Positions 1-11,491 of a DNA stretch of 64,000 bases are shown piece by piece; position 1 is the stretch's first letter; every line of letters begins with the position of its first letter. The translations under genes and the position numbers were made by a program. The stretch lies in assembly GCA_947685225.1 (NCBI GenBank), contig CANTUV010000053.1:6309501-6373500 (forward strand). Reading direction: 5' to 3'. The stretch is from Garcia nutans (lineage: Eukaryota; Streptophyta; Magnoliopsida; Malpighiales; Euphorbiaceae). The notes below the pieces were generated by a model, which was not told the DNA's origin, did not search any database, and saw only the letters and a list, made by a program, of their open reading frames with translations.

Positions 1-346
1 TCGGAAAAATTGGCGACTAAAAAAATCCTCTGGCGGGCCCGTGGGAATTTCGCCCGCAGAAAAAATTTGCAGGCGAAATAGCTTTTCCATTTCGCTCGCA
101 GGAAATTCCTACGGGCGAAATGGTTGCCCGTAGGAATTTCCTGTGGGCAACGCAGGTAGCCCGCCCTTGCTGCAATTTCCTACATTAGAATTTTTTCGCC
201 AACGCATTTTTTTCTGGGGCAAATTTTTTCGGCAGTGCAATTTTTTCGACGCAAATTTTTTGAAACCTAATTCAATTAGGTTTTGGTTTCTTTTTTTTAT
301 TAATATTACTTGCCGTGACTAATTAGGAATAAACTATATCAAACCA

Positions 347-355
347 CTATAAATA
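347..355 (+). promoter_or_regulatory. LTR TATA box
   Basis: CTATAAATA lies in a context (ACCACTATAAATAAGGAC) repeated at the same relative place in the LTRs at 32266 and 44603, with a one-base variant at 61485. It is the likely U3/R core promoter. Transcription start is inferred about 30 bp downstream. Confidence 0.6.
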
Positions 356-1474
356 AGGACAAAAGGCAATGAAATTTGAGGAGGCCGAAAGCAACAGAAG
401 CTTGAAAATTTAAAACCAAATCAGTGAAGGAAAAGGAGCAATTCAATTTCTTTTTTTCTGGAATAGCAGGGACACGATTTAAGCAATTCAAAGGCAGCAA
501 TTGTCTTTGTTCTTGTTCATCCAAGAAGAATTATTTTTGGAGAATCAACAAAAGGAGGAATGTTAAATTCTTTTTGTTTTATTTTTTCACAATAGCATAA
601 TCTATGAAATTTTATTTTTCAAATCAAAAACCTTAGAACTTTAATTTAGTTTTTCCAAAGTTAAAAGAACTAATACGTTACTTTATTTCCCAAAAAGACT
701 TAAAATTGTTATTTTTACCTCTTCAAAATCTTAAAACCTTAAATAAACATATTTTTCAACAAAAACAAAATTTGATTATTTTTTCTTCAAAAGTTTAAAC
801 TAGGTTCTGTTTCTTCCAAAAAACTATAAAAAACATCTTTTCTATTTATAAAAACTTTAATCCGTTTGTTTAAATTCATAAAACCTCATGAAATCATCAA
901 ATTGTCTTTCTAAATCCTAATTCAAATTCATCACCCGAGACCCTAATTTTAAATTCTAAAACCCTAATTCAACTTCGAACCTAAAATAATAAACTCTAAC
1001 TCCTTTAAAACCTTAAAACTTAATTTTTTCTAAGCTCTAATCCTTTAAAACATTAAAAACCATAGAAACATAAATACTTTAAATATTACACAGTAGCTTG
1101 AAATCACCATTTAAAACCACAAATCAAAAGTATTTCAAAGTGTCTAAAACCCTAGTTTCATGATTTCACCATTCAAATATTAATTTAATTAATCAAAGAG
1201 TCTTACCAACCTTTTAAAACATAAAACCCTAATTTATTTTAATTCCATAAAAAGTCACAGTAGCTGTAATTGGACTTTTATTTGCTTTATTCAATTCCAT
1301 ATTTGATTTATTTTATATGCTTTAATTTATGTAATTTCAATACTTGATTTATTTAATTTATCATGGATGGATGTTTATTTTATATTTTGATATTTAATAC
1401 CTTTGATGAATGATTTATTTATGATGAATGATTATTTACTTTTATCAATTAATTTAGATTTCCAAAAGTTGTAA

Positions 1475-1638
1475 GAGGTATGTTTCCACTTGGTGGGTAC
1501 CTCATTAGTTAAACATCATGTAATTTAATTTGCTTTTCTATTTTAGAACCAATGTAAAGGGCATGATTCTACCTTTCGGTGGGTGTCCTATTTAGGCATG
1601 TGATGTAAGGACATGTTTCCATCCTTGGATGGGTGTTC
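1475..1638 (+). other. Three tandem stem-loops in the LTR (SL1-SL3)
   Basis: SL1 (1475-1503) pairs GAGGTA with TACCTC and CCAC with GTGG. SL2 (1559-1588) pairs GGGCA with TGTCC and CTACC with GGTGG, using G-U wobbles. SL3 (1609-1638) pairs CCATC with GATGG; its outer arm GGACA faces TGTTC here, but TGTCC in other copies. The same three hairpins occur in LTRs C, D, E, F and G. They lie about 1.1 kb after the TATA box, so they would be in the transcript. Confidence 0.6.
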
Positions 1639-2028
1639 ATTTATTTGCTTTGTTTGGACATTGCTTTAATTTTAATATAACGATGCTTTCTTTTAATTAT
1701 TGTGTGTAATATGGATAATATTGTTATATTTAAGAATTTTATAATATTAAGACTTGTAAAGGAGGCTGGCTCCAATGAACCGGGTGTTGTAGGGGTGCTG
1801 GGCCATTTCTCACCTTCCCCACACGTACCCAACTTTCCGAACCCATTAGGGGGTTGGGGATTCCTTAGGAATCGAGTAATCCACCCCTTTCTTTTTTCCT
1901 GGCCCGTCCGGGTGGCGACTCCATTTTCTCAGGACTTTGGTTTGTGTTCTCTAAGGCCCCGAGCCTAAACAGTGCCGAAGTCACAAGAACCATTCCACTG
2001 GGAGTGGGGGCAAAAATACCCGCTCACA

Positions 2029-2572
2029 CATATGTTTGAGATGGCTCACTGTTATGAGGCTTTGAGGAAAGGGACCACAATGGTAGAAAATATACTTTCT
2101 ACCTGATTTTTCTGTTTATGTGGTATTTATTTTATGCCAATGATGCATGCACTTTCATAACTGTACTTGATAATTTCAATTTATACACCCCTCCTTTTAT
2201 TTGTGTTAGTTTTATTAGTGCCTAATTTTCTTTTAAAATATAATTTTTAATTAATTATTTATTTATTTGCCATTATTATTCATTATTATTCATATTTATT
2301 TATTTATTTTGGACCCACATAGCCACGTGGTGCGCTCAACCTGTTCTCACTTAGCATGGACAGTCCATGTGTTATGTGAACATGATGCTTTTCCCTATAT
2401 GTAAGAGCAATTTTTTTCTGTGCTCTTGCAAATTTTAGAGTGTTTTAAATTTTTCACAAGACTTTTAATTTTTTGACAATCTATTCCGCTACTATGTAGC
2501 CATTTTTTAAGCATTCTTTACATCTATAGACTACCCATATGGACAAAGTGGACAAAATAAATTTGGGTAGAT
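2029..2572. other. AT-rich non-coding stretch upstream of the DUF7745-like relic
   Basis: No open frame of interest. It follows LTR A directly (CATAT at 2029-2033 would be A's target duplication). It holds TATTTATTTATT runs and a CACGTG G-box at 2334-2339. It may be the former promoter region of the plus-strand relic starting at 2573; that is inference. Confidence 0.4.
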
Positions 2573-3640
2573 ATGGATTACCCTGGTTATCACCTTAAGG
2601 AGGTAAAACTAGACAAGGATTTTATTCAGGCTTGCCTGAAATTTTGGGATCATGTGGATCATGTATTCAGGTTTGGGGCTACGATGGAGGAGATGTGTCC
2701 TGCTTTTGAGGAATTTAGTGCCATACTAGGATGTAGTACTAAGGCTGAGTTGGCAATTCCTAAACACCAAACTAGATATTTTCATGCTTTACAGAGGTTG
2801 TTTAACTTTATTGAGGCTAAGGCTACCCTTGTGGTGAGGATGATACCTATGTGCACTTATTGCTGAGTTTTGGGAGGATACTAAGGATAAGATGAGGCAG
2901 AGACTACAATTGCAAGCTTTAATATTTTGCCTAACTAGTGGACTTTGTTTAGATGGAGTGCTAGCCCGGGGTCTAACTTACTTTGTTCCATTGATTTTGT
3001 AGATGGAGGACTCATGCTCTATTGATGTACTTTTAATGGCTGAGCCCATTATTAGCCTAGACTAGGTTTATAGAGCTCAGGAGGAGTGGTTTTTGATCCC
3101 TGTCCTCCTTCAGGAAATTGTTTTTTTAACTTGCTTCTTTGCTGACAAGTTTGGATAAGGAATTATCTTTGTATCATCGCTATGCCAACTAGACTTCCCT
3201 ACTCTCTCTTTCTTATAGAGGCAAACAAATCCTCATTTGCCATGATTCAGAGATGAGTATGGACTTCTTGTTTGATAAAGCTTAGTCCAAACAAGTTTCT
3301 GTGGCATTGCCCTAGGTATCAAATTCTCTCTTTTATGACTACTAGCTTTGGCTATAGAATTGTTTGCTTGCTTAGGTTTTAGATGTCGATATTTAACTAG
3401 GGGACATAGATTTTAAGGTAGATGGGTCATTCTAAAGGAGTTCCACCTGATGGCATAGCACATACTTCTATAGTTATTACTCCTTCTTCTACTCGAGCCA
3501 TCTTAAATGGCTGAGCCTAGGGATTTCATATGGTATGGCCATCTGAGCTGACAGACATGGTAGATGGGTACATAGGTTGGTTTATTACTATGGTTTGGCC
3601 TAGATAGAGGTACAATGACTAGTTTTTATCAATGAGCTGG
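2573..3640 (+). pseudogene. DUF7745 / plant-mobile-domain-like relic, antisense to element B
   Basis: The first 97 codons (2573-2866) are open and contain FWDHVDHVFRFG and CPAFEEFSAILG. I recognise this as the N-terminal pattern of the DUF7745 family that often accompanies plant gypsy elements. A frameshift near 2862 moves the reading to another frame (AEFWEDTKDKMRQRLQ and onward). TAG stops follow near 3000 and 3060, and recognisable but broken coding continues to about 3640. The gene lies opposite to gag-pol of element B and downstream of its integrase. That matches the antisense exons of D (23538-25365) and F (41776-42923). Function is unknown; this copy is dead. Confidence 0.6.
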
Positions 3641-3936
3641 AGGTAATGACTATTGATGAGATTGCCTAGACTATATGAATTGTTTTTGGCAGACTATTTA
3701 GGAAGACACTTTAGCTTAACTGATCAAATTTGTGATTTTTTTATTTTAGACAGAGGAATTTTCATGTTATGATGAAACAAAAAACCTTTTATTAGCATTA
3801 TGGAATAAAAATTTCTCTTATTACATATTGCATGGAATGAATGATATATGATTATTTGGACCGAACCTAAAGAGGGCTTCCCACTTATCTCTTTATTATT
3901 TTTGCTCGAGCCGCCTTTTCAAGTTTTCAACTCGCT
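3641..3936. other. Non-coding remainder of B between integrase and antisense relic
   Basis: No frame of note. Read on the minus strand, 3900-3935 gives a GAAAAC...AAAAGGCGGCTCGAGCAAAA motif. It resembles the post-integrase repeats of element F (41389-41540) and sits at the same place relative to pol once the solo LTR is removed. Confidence 0.45.
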
Positions 3937-4688
3937 AAGCTTGTAACACCCCCACATTCAGTACACACACCCTACAACACCACAATGTAGCATATGTGCA
4001 CCGAACATAGGAGTGCTACGGCTTTTCATCAACATTCAAAACATTTTTATATAATACCATCATCTTTCTCAATATACATTATAGATATATAAATACATTT
4101 AAGTAGTACACAGCGGAAGTTATAAAATATTTACACATATGAAAACATTTGAGTACATATTTATCATTACATATATATTTACAATATAAACAAAATCTTT
4201 ACAAAATATAAAAGAGTTATACATGATTGGCAAATCTCCTCTGATCTTTAAGTTCCCAAAATCAACTCTTCAATGTCTACTCTCACTCGGTCTAGAAGAG
4301 CTCTCGGGTTCAACTCTATTACCTGCGCGATTAAACACTATCGCGCTAAGCCAAGGGCTTAGTAAGACAATTCATGCTAATGATATGCTTTAATGCAATG
4401 CAATGTTTCATATATGTATTAACAAATCAACATCAATGATACACACTCAATCAATAAAGATCATAATCAACAAACAATATTCTGTGAATAGTCTGTTTCA
4501 TCATTTAAGTAATATTAACATTTCATTACATTAGAACATCATTTATGATATACATAAAACCTAGACACCTATGGGCCCATCAAGTACTTAATACGATATT
4601 CAGAATTCAGAGTTACTGCTTTGGTTCATAAACACAATTATCCAGCCCGTAGGCAACATATACATATATATCTCTATCCATGGATAGT

Positions 4689-4866
4689 GTAACAGACCCA
4701 GTCTCTTGGATCATCAACTCATCTAACTCGAGGAGATCCTCAACCCGGCAAGACTGTTACAAATCAAATATCTCATAATATCAATTATCATTGTGTAACA
4801 GACCCAGTCTCTTGGACCTCAATTCAATTCAATTTGAAGAGATCCTCAACCCGGCAAGACTGTTAC
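4689..4866. repeat. Two tandem copies of a ~72-bp hairpin unit in the solo LTR
   Basis: Copies at 4689-4760 and 4795-4866 both start GTAACAGACCCAGTCTCTTG and end CCCGGCAAGACTGTTAC. The outer arms GTAACAG and CTGTTAC are complementary, so each copy can fold as a long hairpin. Confidence 0.75.
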
Positions 4867-5340
4867 CTTTCATTAAATAGGCATGCCTTCAAAAACCAGA
4901 ACTCTGAAATTGAATATCATATTAAGCATACACTTATTTCATTATTCTCTTTATCAAACTCTTTCTCAATCTTTCTCATCAATTAGGCAAACATGCCATA
5001 TATCATTCAATTATATCATCATAGCCAATCACAATGGCTTTACATCACATTTCATATTCATATTTTGCATATAGCATCACAACATACATTATTCACAACA
5101 CACATTATCATTTACAAGATTCACATTACATATAACATATCATTGTTCAATCTCAACAATGCAATTAGGGCAAAGAACAATCTACATCACTCATAGCTTT
5201 GGAATCTTTCACATATGTTTGATTAGGTCATTCTTGTTTTTGAAGTATGTTTAAAGTGTTTATGTTTAGGTTTAGGAGCAATACAACCTTTGAAGAATCA
5301 AAAAAATGCAAAAAGAACCAAAAGTAAAAACATTAACTCA

Positions 5341-5620
5341 TACATTTGAGGGACACAGGCAGCACATTTGAGGGACACGGCCAAGCTTGTGGCCGTGTCT
5401 CTCAACCATAAAATCCAGTAGCCAACACGGGCAGATGACACGGCCGTGTCTCTCAATCCAACTTAGGCAGTAGCAAACACATTCAAGGGACACGGCCAAG
5501 CCAGTGGCCGTGTCACCCCAAAACCTATCCAACACGGCCAAAATCCCTCCACCTTGGCCGTGTCACCCAAATTTCTCAAGTCTTGGCCGTGTCTCTCATT
5601 GATTCTGGCCGTGTCACTCA
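5341..5620. repeat. Dispersed GACACGGCCA / TGGCCGTGTC inverted-repeat cluster
   Basis: About eight occurrences of CACGGCC or GGCCGTGTC, spaced 20-50 bp. At 5489-5513 the arms GACACGGCCA and TGGCCGTGTC flank a short AGCCAG-type centre, giving a perfect 10-bp inverted repeat. Nearly the same unit recurs in the 3' UTR of the unrelated Tat element F near 43300. Confidence 0.7.
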
Positions 5621-6589
5621 AGAACACAACCCTACTCAAAACCAACACTCTTCCAAATGCATTTTCACACCCTTTACACAACAATAACTTCATTCAATTG
5701 ATTTTAATCAATGTTATTAACACATATCTTACATATTCATCACATTAACCACTTAAACAACACATAAACATGACATTAAAACATTCACCAATACCAAACC
5801 CTAAAGCCAACTTCCCACTTGATCTTTCACAATCAACCTTCACATATCTAACCATATTCACAACCAAATTAATACCAATTAAATCTTTTAACTTTAAATC
5901 AATTCCAACACTTACAAACACACATCAAACACACCAAATCATCACATCAACAAATCACAATTCAATTTAGACATAACCTCAAAATTTCCAAAGGAATTCA
6001 AGAGATTTCTTACCTAAGATGAAGAAATTCCACAATTCTCTTGTCAAATCCTTTGATTGCTTCTTCAATTTGCTTCTAGCACCATGAGTACCTCTCTTGC
6101 TCTCTCTTCTCTTCAATGGCCGGCCTCTTCAAGAAAGAAAGAAGAAAAATGCACAAGTCAAACACCTTTTCTTCTTTTAATCTCCACCATGCATTCCACT
6201 TCAAGCAATTACTCAAATACCCCTCATCATTTAACTTAGGTTTTGTCTCTTATAAGCCCAATTAAGTAATTGCACATTCCACATAAAATATCCTCTTGCA
6301 TTGACCAACCCTTTTGACCAATGTATATGTTATATATATCATCATATACACAACATATACCACTCTCTCTAAACCCTAAATTCTTTCTCAAAACACATAT
6401 ACACAAATATCTTTCCTCATTTCTTTTTCTTGCAATATAAAACAACAACAATAACAACAACATAACCAAGACTTCTAGGGCATACATGAGGATATTACAA
6501 AGCTCCCGTTCTTTTTTAGAATAAAGTCCATGTAGTTTTGTTACAAGAATGTCAATGCAATCAGACAAAATATCTTTTGAGTTGGTCCA

Positions 6590-7645
6590 TGTTGCATGGA
6601 CTTGAAACTCAATGTTGTCTACATCTGAAAGTATGACCCCCCCTTTTGATAAAATCTTCTTAAGTAGGTATGGTCCAATTCAAATTTGTCTAAAATTCCC
6701 TCTAGGGTCATGTATCAAAGATCTGATATCTTTTAATATCAATTGCCCTTCTTATGACCTTCGATCTCTGACTCTTTTATTATAGTGTCTAGCTATCTTT
6801 TGCTAATATCCCTACACCTTATAAAGGGCATCCATTCTCTTCTCATCAATAGCATTTAGCTGGTCATGGTAATCCTTAACCTATTCAGCTTCACTAATTT
6901 GACTTTCATGGAGCATTCATGCTGACAAAATCTATACTTTTATCGAGAGGACTACCTCTATAACATATACTAGAGAGAAAGGCGTTGCTATAGTTGGCAT
7001 TTTGACTAAAGTTTTGTATCTCCTTAGTGCAAAAGGTAAGTGTTCATGCCAATTTTTGTAACATTACATCATCTTTTGTAAGATGTTCTATATAGCCTTG
7101 TTTGCAGCTTTGACAATTCCATTAGTTTGGGGCTGATAAGAAGAAGACATGTGATGTTGTATCTTGTATTTCTTCATTAATTGACCACCTCTTTTTGAAA
7201 GTGAGACTTGTTGTCTAAAATAATTTTGAATGGAATCCCATACTGACAAATGATTTTGGCATGGATGAAATGGGCCACTTTCTTAGCATTAAGAACAAAG
7301 TAAGAGGTTGCTTCCACCCATTTTATGAAATAGTATATGGCTACAAGTATGTACTCATGACCATTGGAAGATTTTGGAGTGATCTTTCCTATTACATCAA
7401 TTCCCCACATCATAAATGGCCAAGGAGTTTGCAATGGGTTGCAAAGGGATTGAAGGTTACTTATGAAGCTTAGCATATATCTAGCAATTGTGACACTTTT
7501 TGACAAAACTCGCACAATCTTTTCTAGTGGTGAGCCAATAATAACCCAAATTAGCAATTTTTGTAGCCAAGGCAATGCAGTTCATATAGGGCCCTTGCTC
7601 ATCACTGTGAACCTATTCTATTATCAATTGTGCCTCAGATTCATC
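6590..7645 (-). pseudogene. Integrase relic of element B
   Basis: Minus strand. An HHCC-like zinc segment (YYWLTTRKDC...VKKCHNC) lies near 7640-7480. The core follows with WPFMMWGIDVIG (first catalytic Asp) and IILDNKSHF (second Asp) in the open stretch 7575-7177. Matches to the rest of the core continue across stops to about 6850. The C-terminal segment, with DPRGNFRQ and IGPYLLKKIL, is readable at about 6760-6590. Several stops and frame changes make it non-functional. Confidence 0.75.
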
Positions 7646-7849
7646 CATGCATCTGAGGTGACTATTGTCCTAGGAATACTTATACTGTACATCATCATTT
7701 AGAATATGTTGCCTTGCTAATTACCTCAAAGTTCTTCGGTATGTTTTTGTGGCCTAATCAAGATATTCACCTTTTTGAACAAATTGAAAATGTCCTAAAC
7801 CCATGGCTTTTTATTTTACACATGAACTGTAGCACAATAAGCTAGTTGG

Positions 7850-8606
7850 GTTTTCACTATAATGATCATAGGGCAAATTATCATCTCTTCCAATATTGGT
7901 CATAGAGGCTACAATGGCTAAGGCATTAGCAAATTTCTTCTTAGTTAGAGGAAGGTAACAGAATGAGACCTCTTTGAATTGATGTGCTAGATTCTCTAGG
8001 CATTGATGGTAAGGGATCTATTCTTTTTCTGGGGTGATAAGGACAATACTAGTACCATAACCTCTGTGGCTGGATGCACCATCAAAGTACATGACCCATA
8101 CTTCTTTATCAATACTTATGATGTCTTCATCTAGGAACTCTAGCTACTTAACAGTGTCCTAAATCGGTGCAGCAGCCAATTGATTAGCCACCACACTACC
8201 TTTGATTACCATGCGAGCTAGGGATTTGAGGTCAAAGGTAGCTAAAATGGCTAGCCATTCGGCCATCTTACTATCCAAAACTAGCCTTTCCATAAGGAAT
8301 TTTCAAGAGGCTCTGATCCATACTTATTTGTGTGGTGTAAGAAGGCAAATAATGGTGTAGTTTCTAACATACCCATACCAAAGCCATACACAACCTCTCA
8401 ACCTGATTATATTTAAGCTCATAGGCTAATAACCTTTTGATGAGGTAGTAAATGGAAAACTCTCTTCTTGAAACTTCCTCATGTTGAGTGAGCATGGCTC
8501 TTATTACTTCTTCAGCTATTAAAAGAGAGAGGAATAATAGGTCACCAGGCCTGGGAGGTTGTAGAACCAGTGGTGATAAAAGATACTTCTTGATTTTCTC
8601 AAATGC
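7850..8606 (-). pseudogene. RNase H and additional RNase H (aRNH) relics of B
   Basis: Minus strand. The ordinary RNase H lies at about 8606-8290 with many stops. A second RNase H follows: VMYFDGASSHRGYG at about 8104-8060, then the last catalytic segment KKKFANALA near 7920. The central part holding the glutamate motif seems to be deleted. A second RNase H between RNase H and integrase is the diagnostic feature of the Tat clade. Confidence 0.6.
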
Positions 8607-9420
8607 TCATTGACATTTGTCATTCCATTTGGTTAGGGTGATCTTCTTAAGTAATTTGAAAATGGGTCCATATGCATTGGCCATTTGAGAAATGAAACGA
8701 CTAATGTACTGCAAGCAACCCAAGAATCCCCTAATTTCTTTTTCTATCTTGGGTACTGGCACGTGTAAAATTATTTTAGATTTAACAGGATCAACCTCAA
8801 TTCCCTGGGAATTGACCATGTTCCCCAGGAATATGTCAGAAGCTGCTCCAAACACAGCGGGGTTGAGTTTCAAGTTATATTAATGAAGTCTAAGGAACAA
8901 TCATCTTAAAGCCTCCACATTTAACTCAACTTTATTTAAATTAATGACCATATCATCCACATAGACTTCAACATCTTGGTGCCTCATATCATGGAAGAGT
9001 ATAGTGTCCATTCTCTAATAGGTTGCTACAACATTTTTAAGACTAAAGAGCACGACCCAGTAATAGTAAGTACCATTGTGCAATAAAGGTTGTCTTTTCT
9101 CTATCAGGAGGATGAGCTAGGATTTGATTGTACCCAGCATAGATGTAGGTTAATGAAACTACCTCAAACCCAACCAATTAGTCAACTAGGAGATCAATAT
9201 GAGGTAAAGGGAAGTCATCTTTTGGACATGCCTTATTGAGATCTCTATAATCCACACACATGCAAACTTTCTCATCCTTCTTTGGTATTGGAACAATATT
9301 GGCTACCCATTAAGGGTACATCATGGGCTCTATGAACTTATTTTCTAGTAGCTTGGTTATTCTTCCTTGATCTTTAAGGACCATTCTTTTTTAAGCCAAA
9401 GAAGCTTCTACTTAATTGGT
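8607..9420 (-). pseudogene. Reverse transcriptase relic of B
   Basis: Minus strand. VCVDYRDL reads from about 9265-9240 and the active-site YVDD from about 8968-8957. The thumb/connection LQYISRFISQMANAYGPIFKLL lies in the open stretch 8873-8607, where GFLGCLQYISRF is nearly identical to element F. Stops and frameshifts separate these blocks. It copies element RNA into DNA in intact relatives. Confidence 0.75.
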
Positions 9421-9639
9421 TTCATATGACCAAATGTGGGGATCTTATAAACCACTATAGAAGGATCCAATCCTATCATATCACTCATTTCCCATGTGAA
9501 ACAGTCTTGGAATTCTTCAAGAAGTGCCTTTAAATCATACTTATGGTTGAATGAAGATGTAACATATGTATTTTTTGCACTTCTGATGTTCCCAAATTTA
9601 TTACTTCTTTATGTTCATTAATTTCATTAATATTAAATA

Positions 9640-10320
9640 TTAATAATGCTCATTAGGAGATAAAGGGAAAGGTTCTTTATTATAAACAAACTCAGGATCA
9701 GGTGACTCAAAGGAATCATATTCTGAAATGACAGACTCAGATTCTGAGCTAGTGGACTCAGACTCGGACTCAATACAAGGAACTGACTCGGTACTTAACT
9801 TGACTTTAAACTCAAATTGGATTCTTAGCTTGGTATCTGACACAGACTTAGAATAAGACTTGAGGGTAGACTTTGGATTAGACTAGAAATTTGACTCTAC
9901 TATGGTTGGGGAAGACTTTAATGGTGGACCACCTCTTCTTCAAAATACCAATTGTTGAGTATTCCCACAGCTGACTTGATTAGGTGCCTGAAATATGATT
10001 ATGCTCCTTCTTCTAGTATGGCTACTTGAAATAGACTAGGCTCCATGTTATCTTCAAAATCTCTCTCGTCACCAAGGTGGGCTCACTATCTTTAAGCTAA
10101 GCCTGACATCAAAGAAAATTTCAAAACTCAAAGTTAGCTCATTAGTGACGGGATTCATCCATGGTTTAGGAAATCCATAATAAAGGGAATGTATTCCTTC
10201 TTTAACAAAGTATCCATTCAAGGTTCTAAAATATGGTTTCATAGGCAAGTCAAACACTTCTCCCATTTTCTCGCATTGGGATTTTTGCTTAGTTCTCTCT
10301 TCCATATGTACTATATGCAC
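9640..10320 (-). pseudogene. Protease-RT linker relic of B
   Basis: Minus strand. 10320-10069 encodes a conserved Tat linker with LNGYFVKEG and SFEIFFD. 9843-9640 encodes a Ser/Glu-rich acidic stretch (ESESESTSSESES). Element F has an acidic stretch at the same place (FDFDFN, about 37981-38000). About 225 bp between the two parts show no clear frame. The role is unknown. Confidence 0.5.
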
Positions 10321-10527
10321 TTAAGTAGGTTTACAACACATGCCAAATGGTGGCTAAACAAAGGGATAATCTGGAAACAGTGAAATTCCTTATTGGTTTT
10401 TACCTAATCCTAGTTCGGGAAATTAGTTCAAATGTTTGAGGATATTGGCAAGCACTAGATTACCATATGGATCGAAATCAAAGGAACAAGTTCTTCACTT
10501 GCCTCTTCTTTTATAAGCTAGACGAAA

Positions 10528-10950
10528 TTAAAAAGTTAACCCTGATAGAGCTATGGCTGAAAGTTCTAGTTGAATCTCCAAAATTGGCACTTGAGGTAGA
10601 AGGTTTGATTTTCCACTCAGGTCTCCTTTTATAGTAACCACTCCATCTTTATATGGAAACTTAAGCTTTTGATGGAGGGAAGATGGATATACTTTGGCTT
10701 TATGAATCCAAGGCCTTCCAAGTAGTAGGTTGAAGCATGTTGGGAGATCTATAAGTTGAAAAAGGATTTCTTGTTCTACAGGGCCAATTGTCACTCTGAT
10801 GTTGGCTACTCCCAAAAATTCCCTTTTAGTATTATCATAAGCCCTTACAATATAGTCTGGTGGTATGAGTTTTGACATATTAATTCCCAAGCAACTTGCA
10901 ACTTTAAGTGGGCAAATATTAAATGTTGAACTATTATCTACTAGTACCAT
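10528..10950 (-). pseudogene. Aspartic protease relic of B
   Basis: Minus strand, 140 codons open. The N-terminus VLVDNSSTFNICPL aligns with MVDDGSAINVCPL of element F. The catalytic D-S/T-G is changed to DNSS, so the active-site glycine is lost. Downstream YDNTKREFLG and LLLGRPWIH match the family. It would have cleaved Gag-Pol; this copy looks inactive. Confidence 0.75.
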
Positions 10951-11085
10951 GGGTATTATTTTTCCATGGGAAAAACTATAATGTAAAGAACATGGTTATG
11001 GCTAGCTTTCCCAAAAAGAAGGTCCTTGTTTGAAAAGGAGATGGTCATTGACATTGTAGAAGCAACCAAAACTTCAGGGGTAGTG

Positions 11086-11376
11086 TCAATTGGCATTTGA
11101 ATCTGACTTAAGGCCTTGAAAAGAGCTTGGCATGAGGATTACTGATTGAAGGAGGCTCCAAATAGAAAGACTAGTTTGAGTTTTTTTGAGTTGTTTCAAT
11201 ATAGTGTCTTCTTTAGTTTCAAGAGTAAGGTTTGCTTTTGGTGGGGGCACTGACTGTGATAAATCTAAGGGCAGATGTGTAACCCTCCCACTTCTTGTCA
11301 TTACATTGACCTCATCCACAAAGTTATTTAGGTCTAACACATAGCAATAATCATGGATCAAAGAGATGGGGTCCAA
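11086..11376 (-). pseudogene. Gag-protease linker of B
   Basis: Minus strand. VMTRSGRVTH, then LKQLKKTQTSLSIWSLLQS, a conserved Tat block just before protease. Element F has the counterpart NTRSGKPYA and LKKMKRTQASVSIWDLLA near 36700-36850. No known enzymatic role. Confidence 0.6.
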
Positions 11377-11491
11377 TTCACTATCATCTAAGGAAGTGAT
11401 AGTATTGATGCTTTGGTGTCTTGGAAAGGCTTAGTGGTGATGTTGGGTCACCTTGGGGCTGGATGGATCCATTTTCACTGAGATCGTAGAT

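Larger units (their letters stand above)
1..2028 (+). mobile_element. Tat-type LTR A, cut at its 5' end by the window
   Basis: Position 1 matches a point roughly 180 bp inside the complete LTRs at 31765 and 60952. The LTR ends with the shared terminal block CGCTCACA at 2021-2028. No primer-binding site follows, so this is a 3' LTR or a solo LTR whose start lies upstream. Inside are a GC-rich inverted-repeat block (30-230), a TATA box, many AAACCCTAA-like words and three tandem stem-loops. The small frames that are open on both strands near 1640-1970 recur in every LTR copy and are not treated as genes. Confidence 0.88.
3937..6504 (-). mobile_element. Solo Tekay-like LTR with AAGCT target duplication
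   Basis: The LTR runs from TGTAACACCC at 3942 to GGATATTACA at 6499. It is flanked by AAGCT at 3937-3941 and again at 6500-6504. On the minus strand it reads TGTAATATCC...GGTGTTACA, the usual chromovirus style of LTR end. No internal sequence remains, so it arose by LTR-LTR recombination. It resembles the LTR at 56594-59304, which is attached to a Tekay-type integrase; that link is the basis for the lineage call. It interrupts element B just after integrase. Open frames inside it (for example 4883-5196 and 5338-5970) look spurious. Confidence 0.88.

Noticed and set aside
1641..1968. Recurring ~65-100-codon frames on both strands in each LTR (also 25442-25739, 27300-27614, 33635-33871, 45844-46141, 62798-63004)
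   Set aside because: They overlap the hairpin region, are open on both strands at once, and are kept only because the LTRs are copies of each other. No domain is seen.
4883..5970. Several 60-76-codon frames
   Set aside because: They lie inside the solo LTR, are low-complexity or follow the GGCCGTGTC repeats, and have no family match I recognise.
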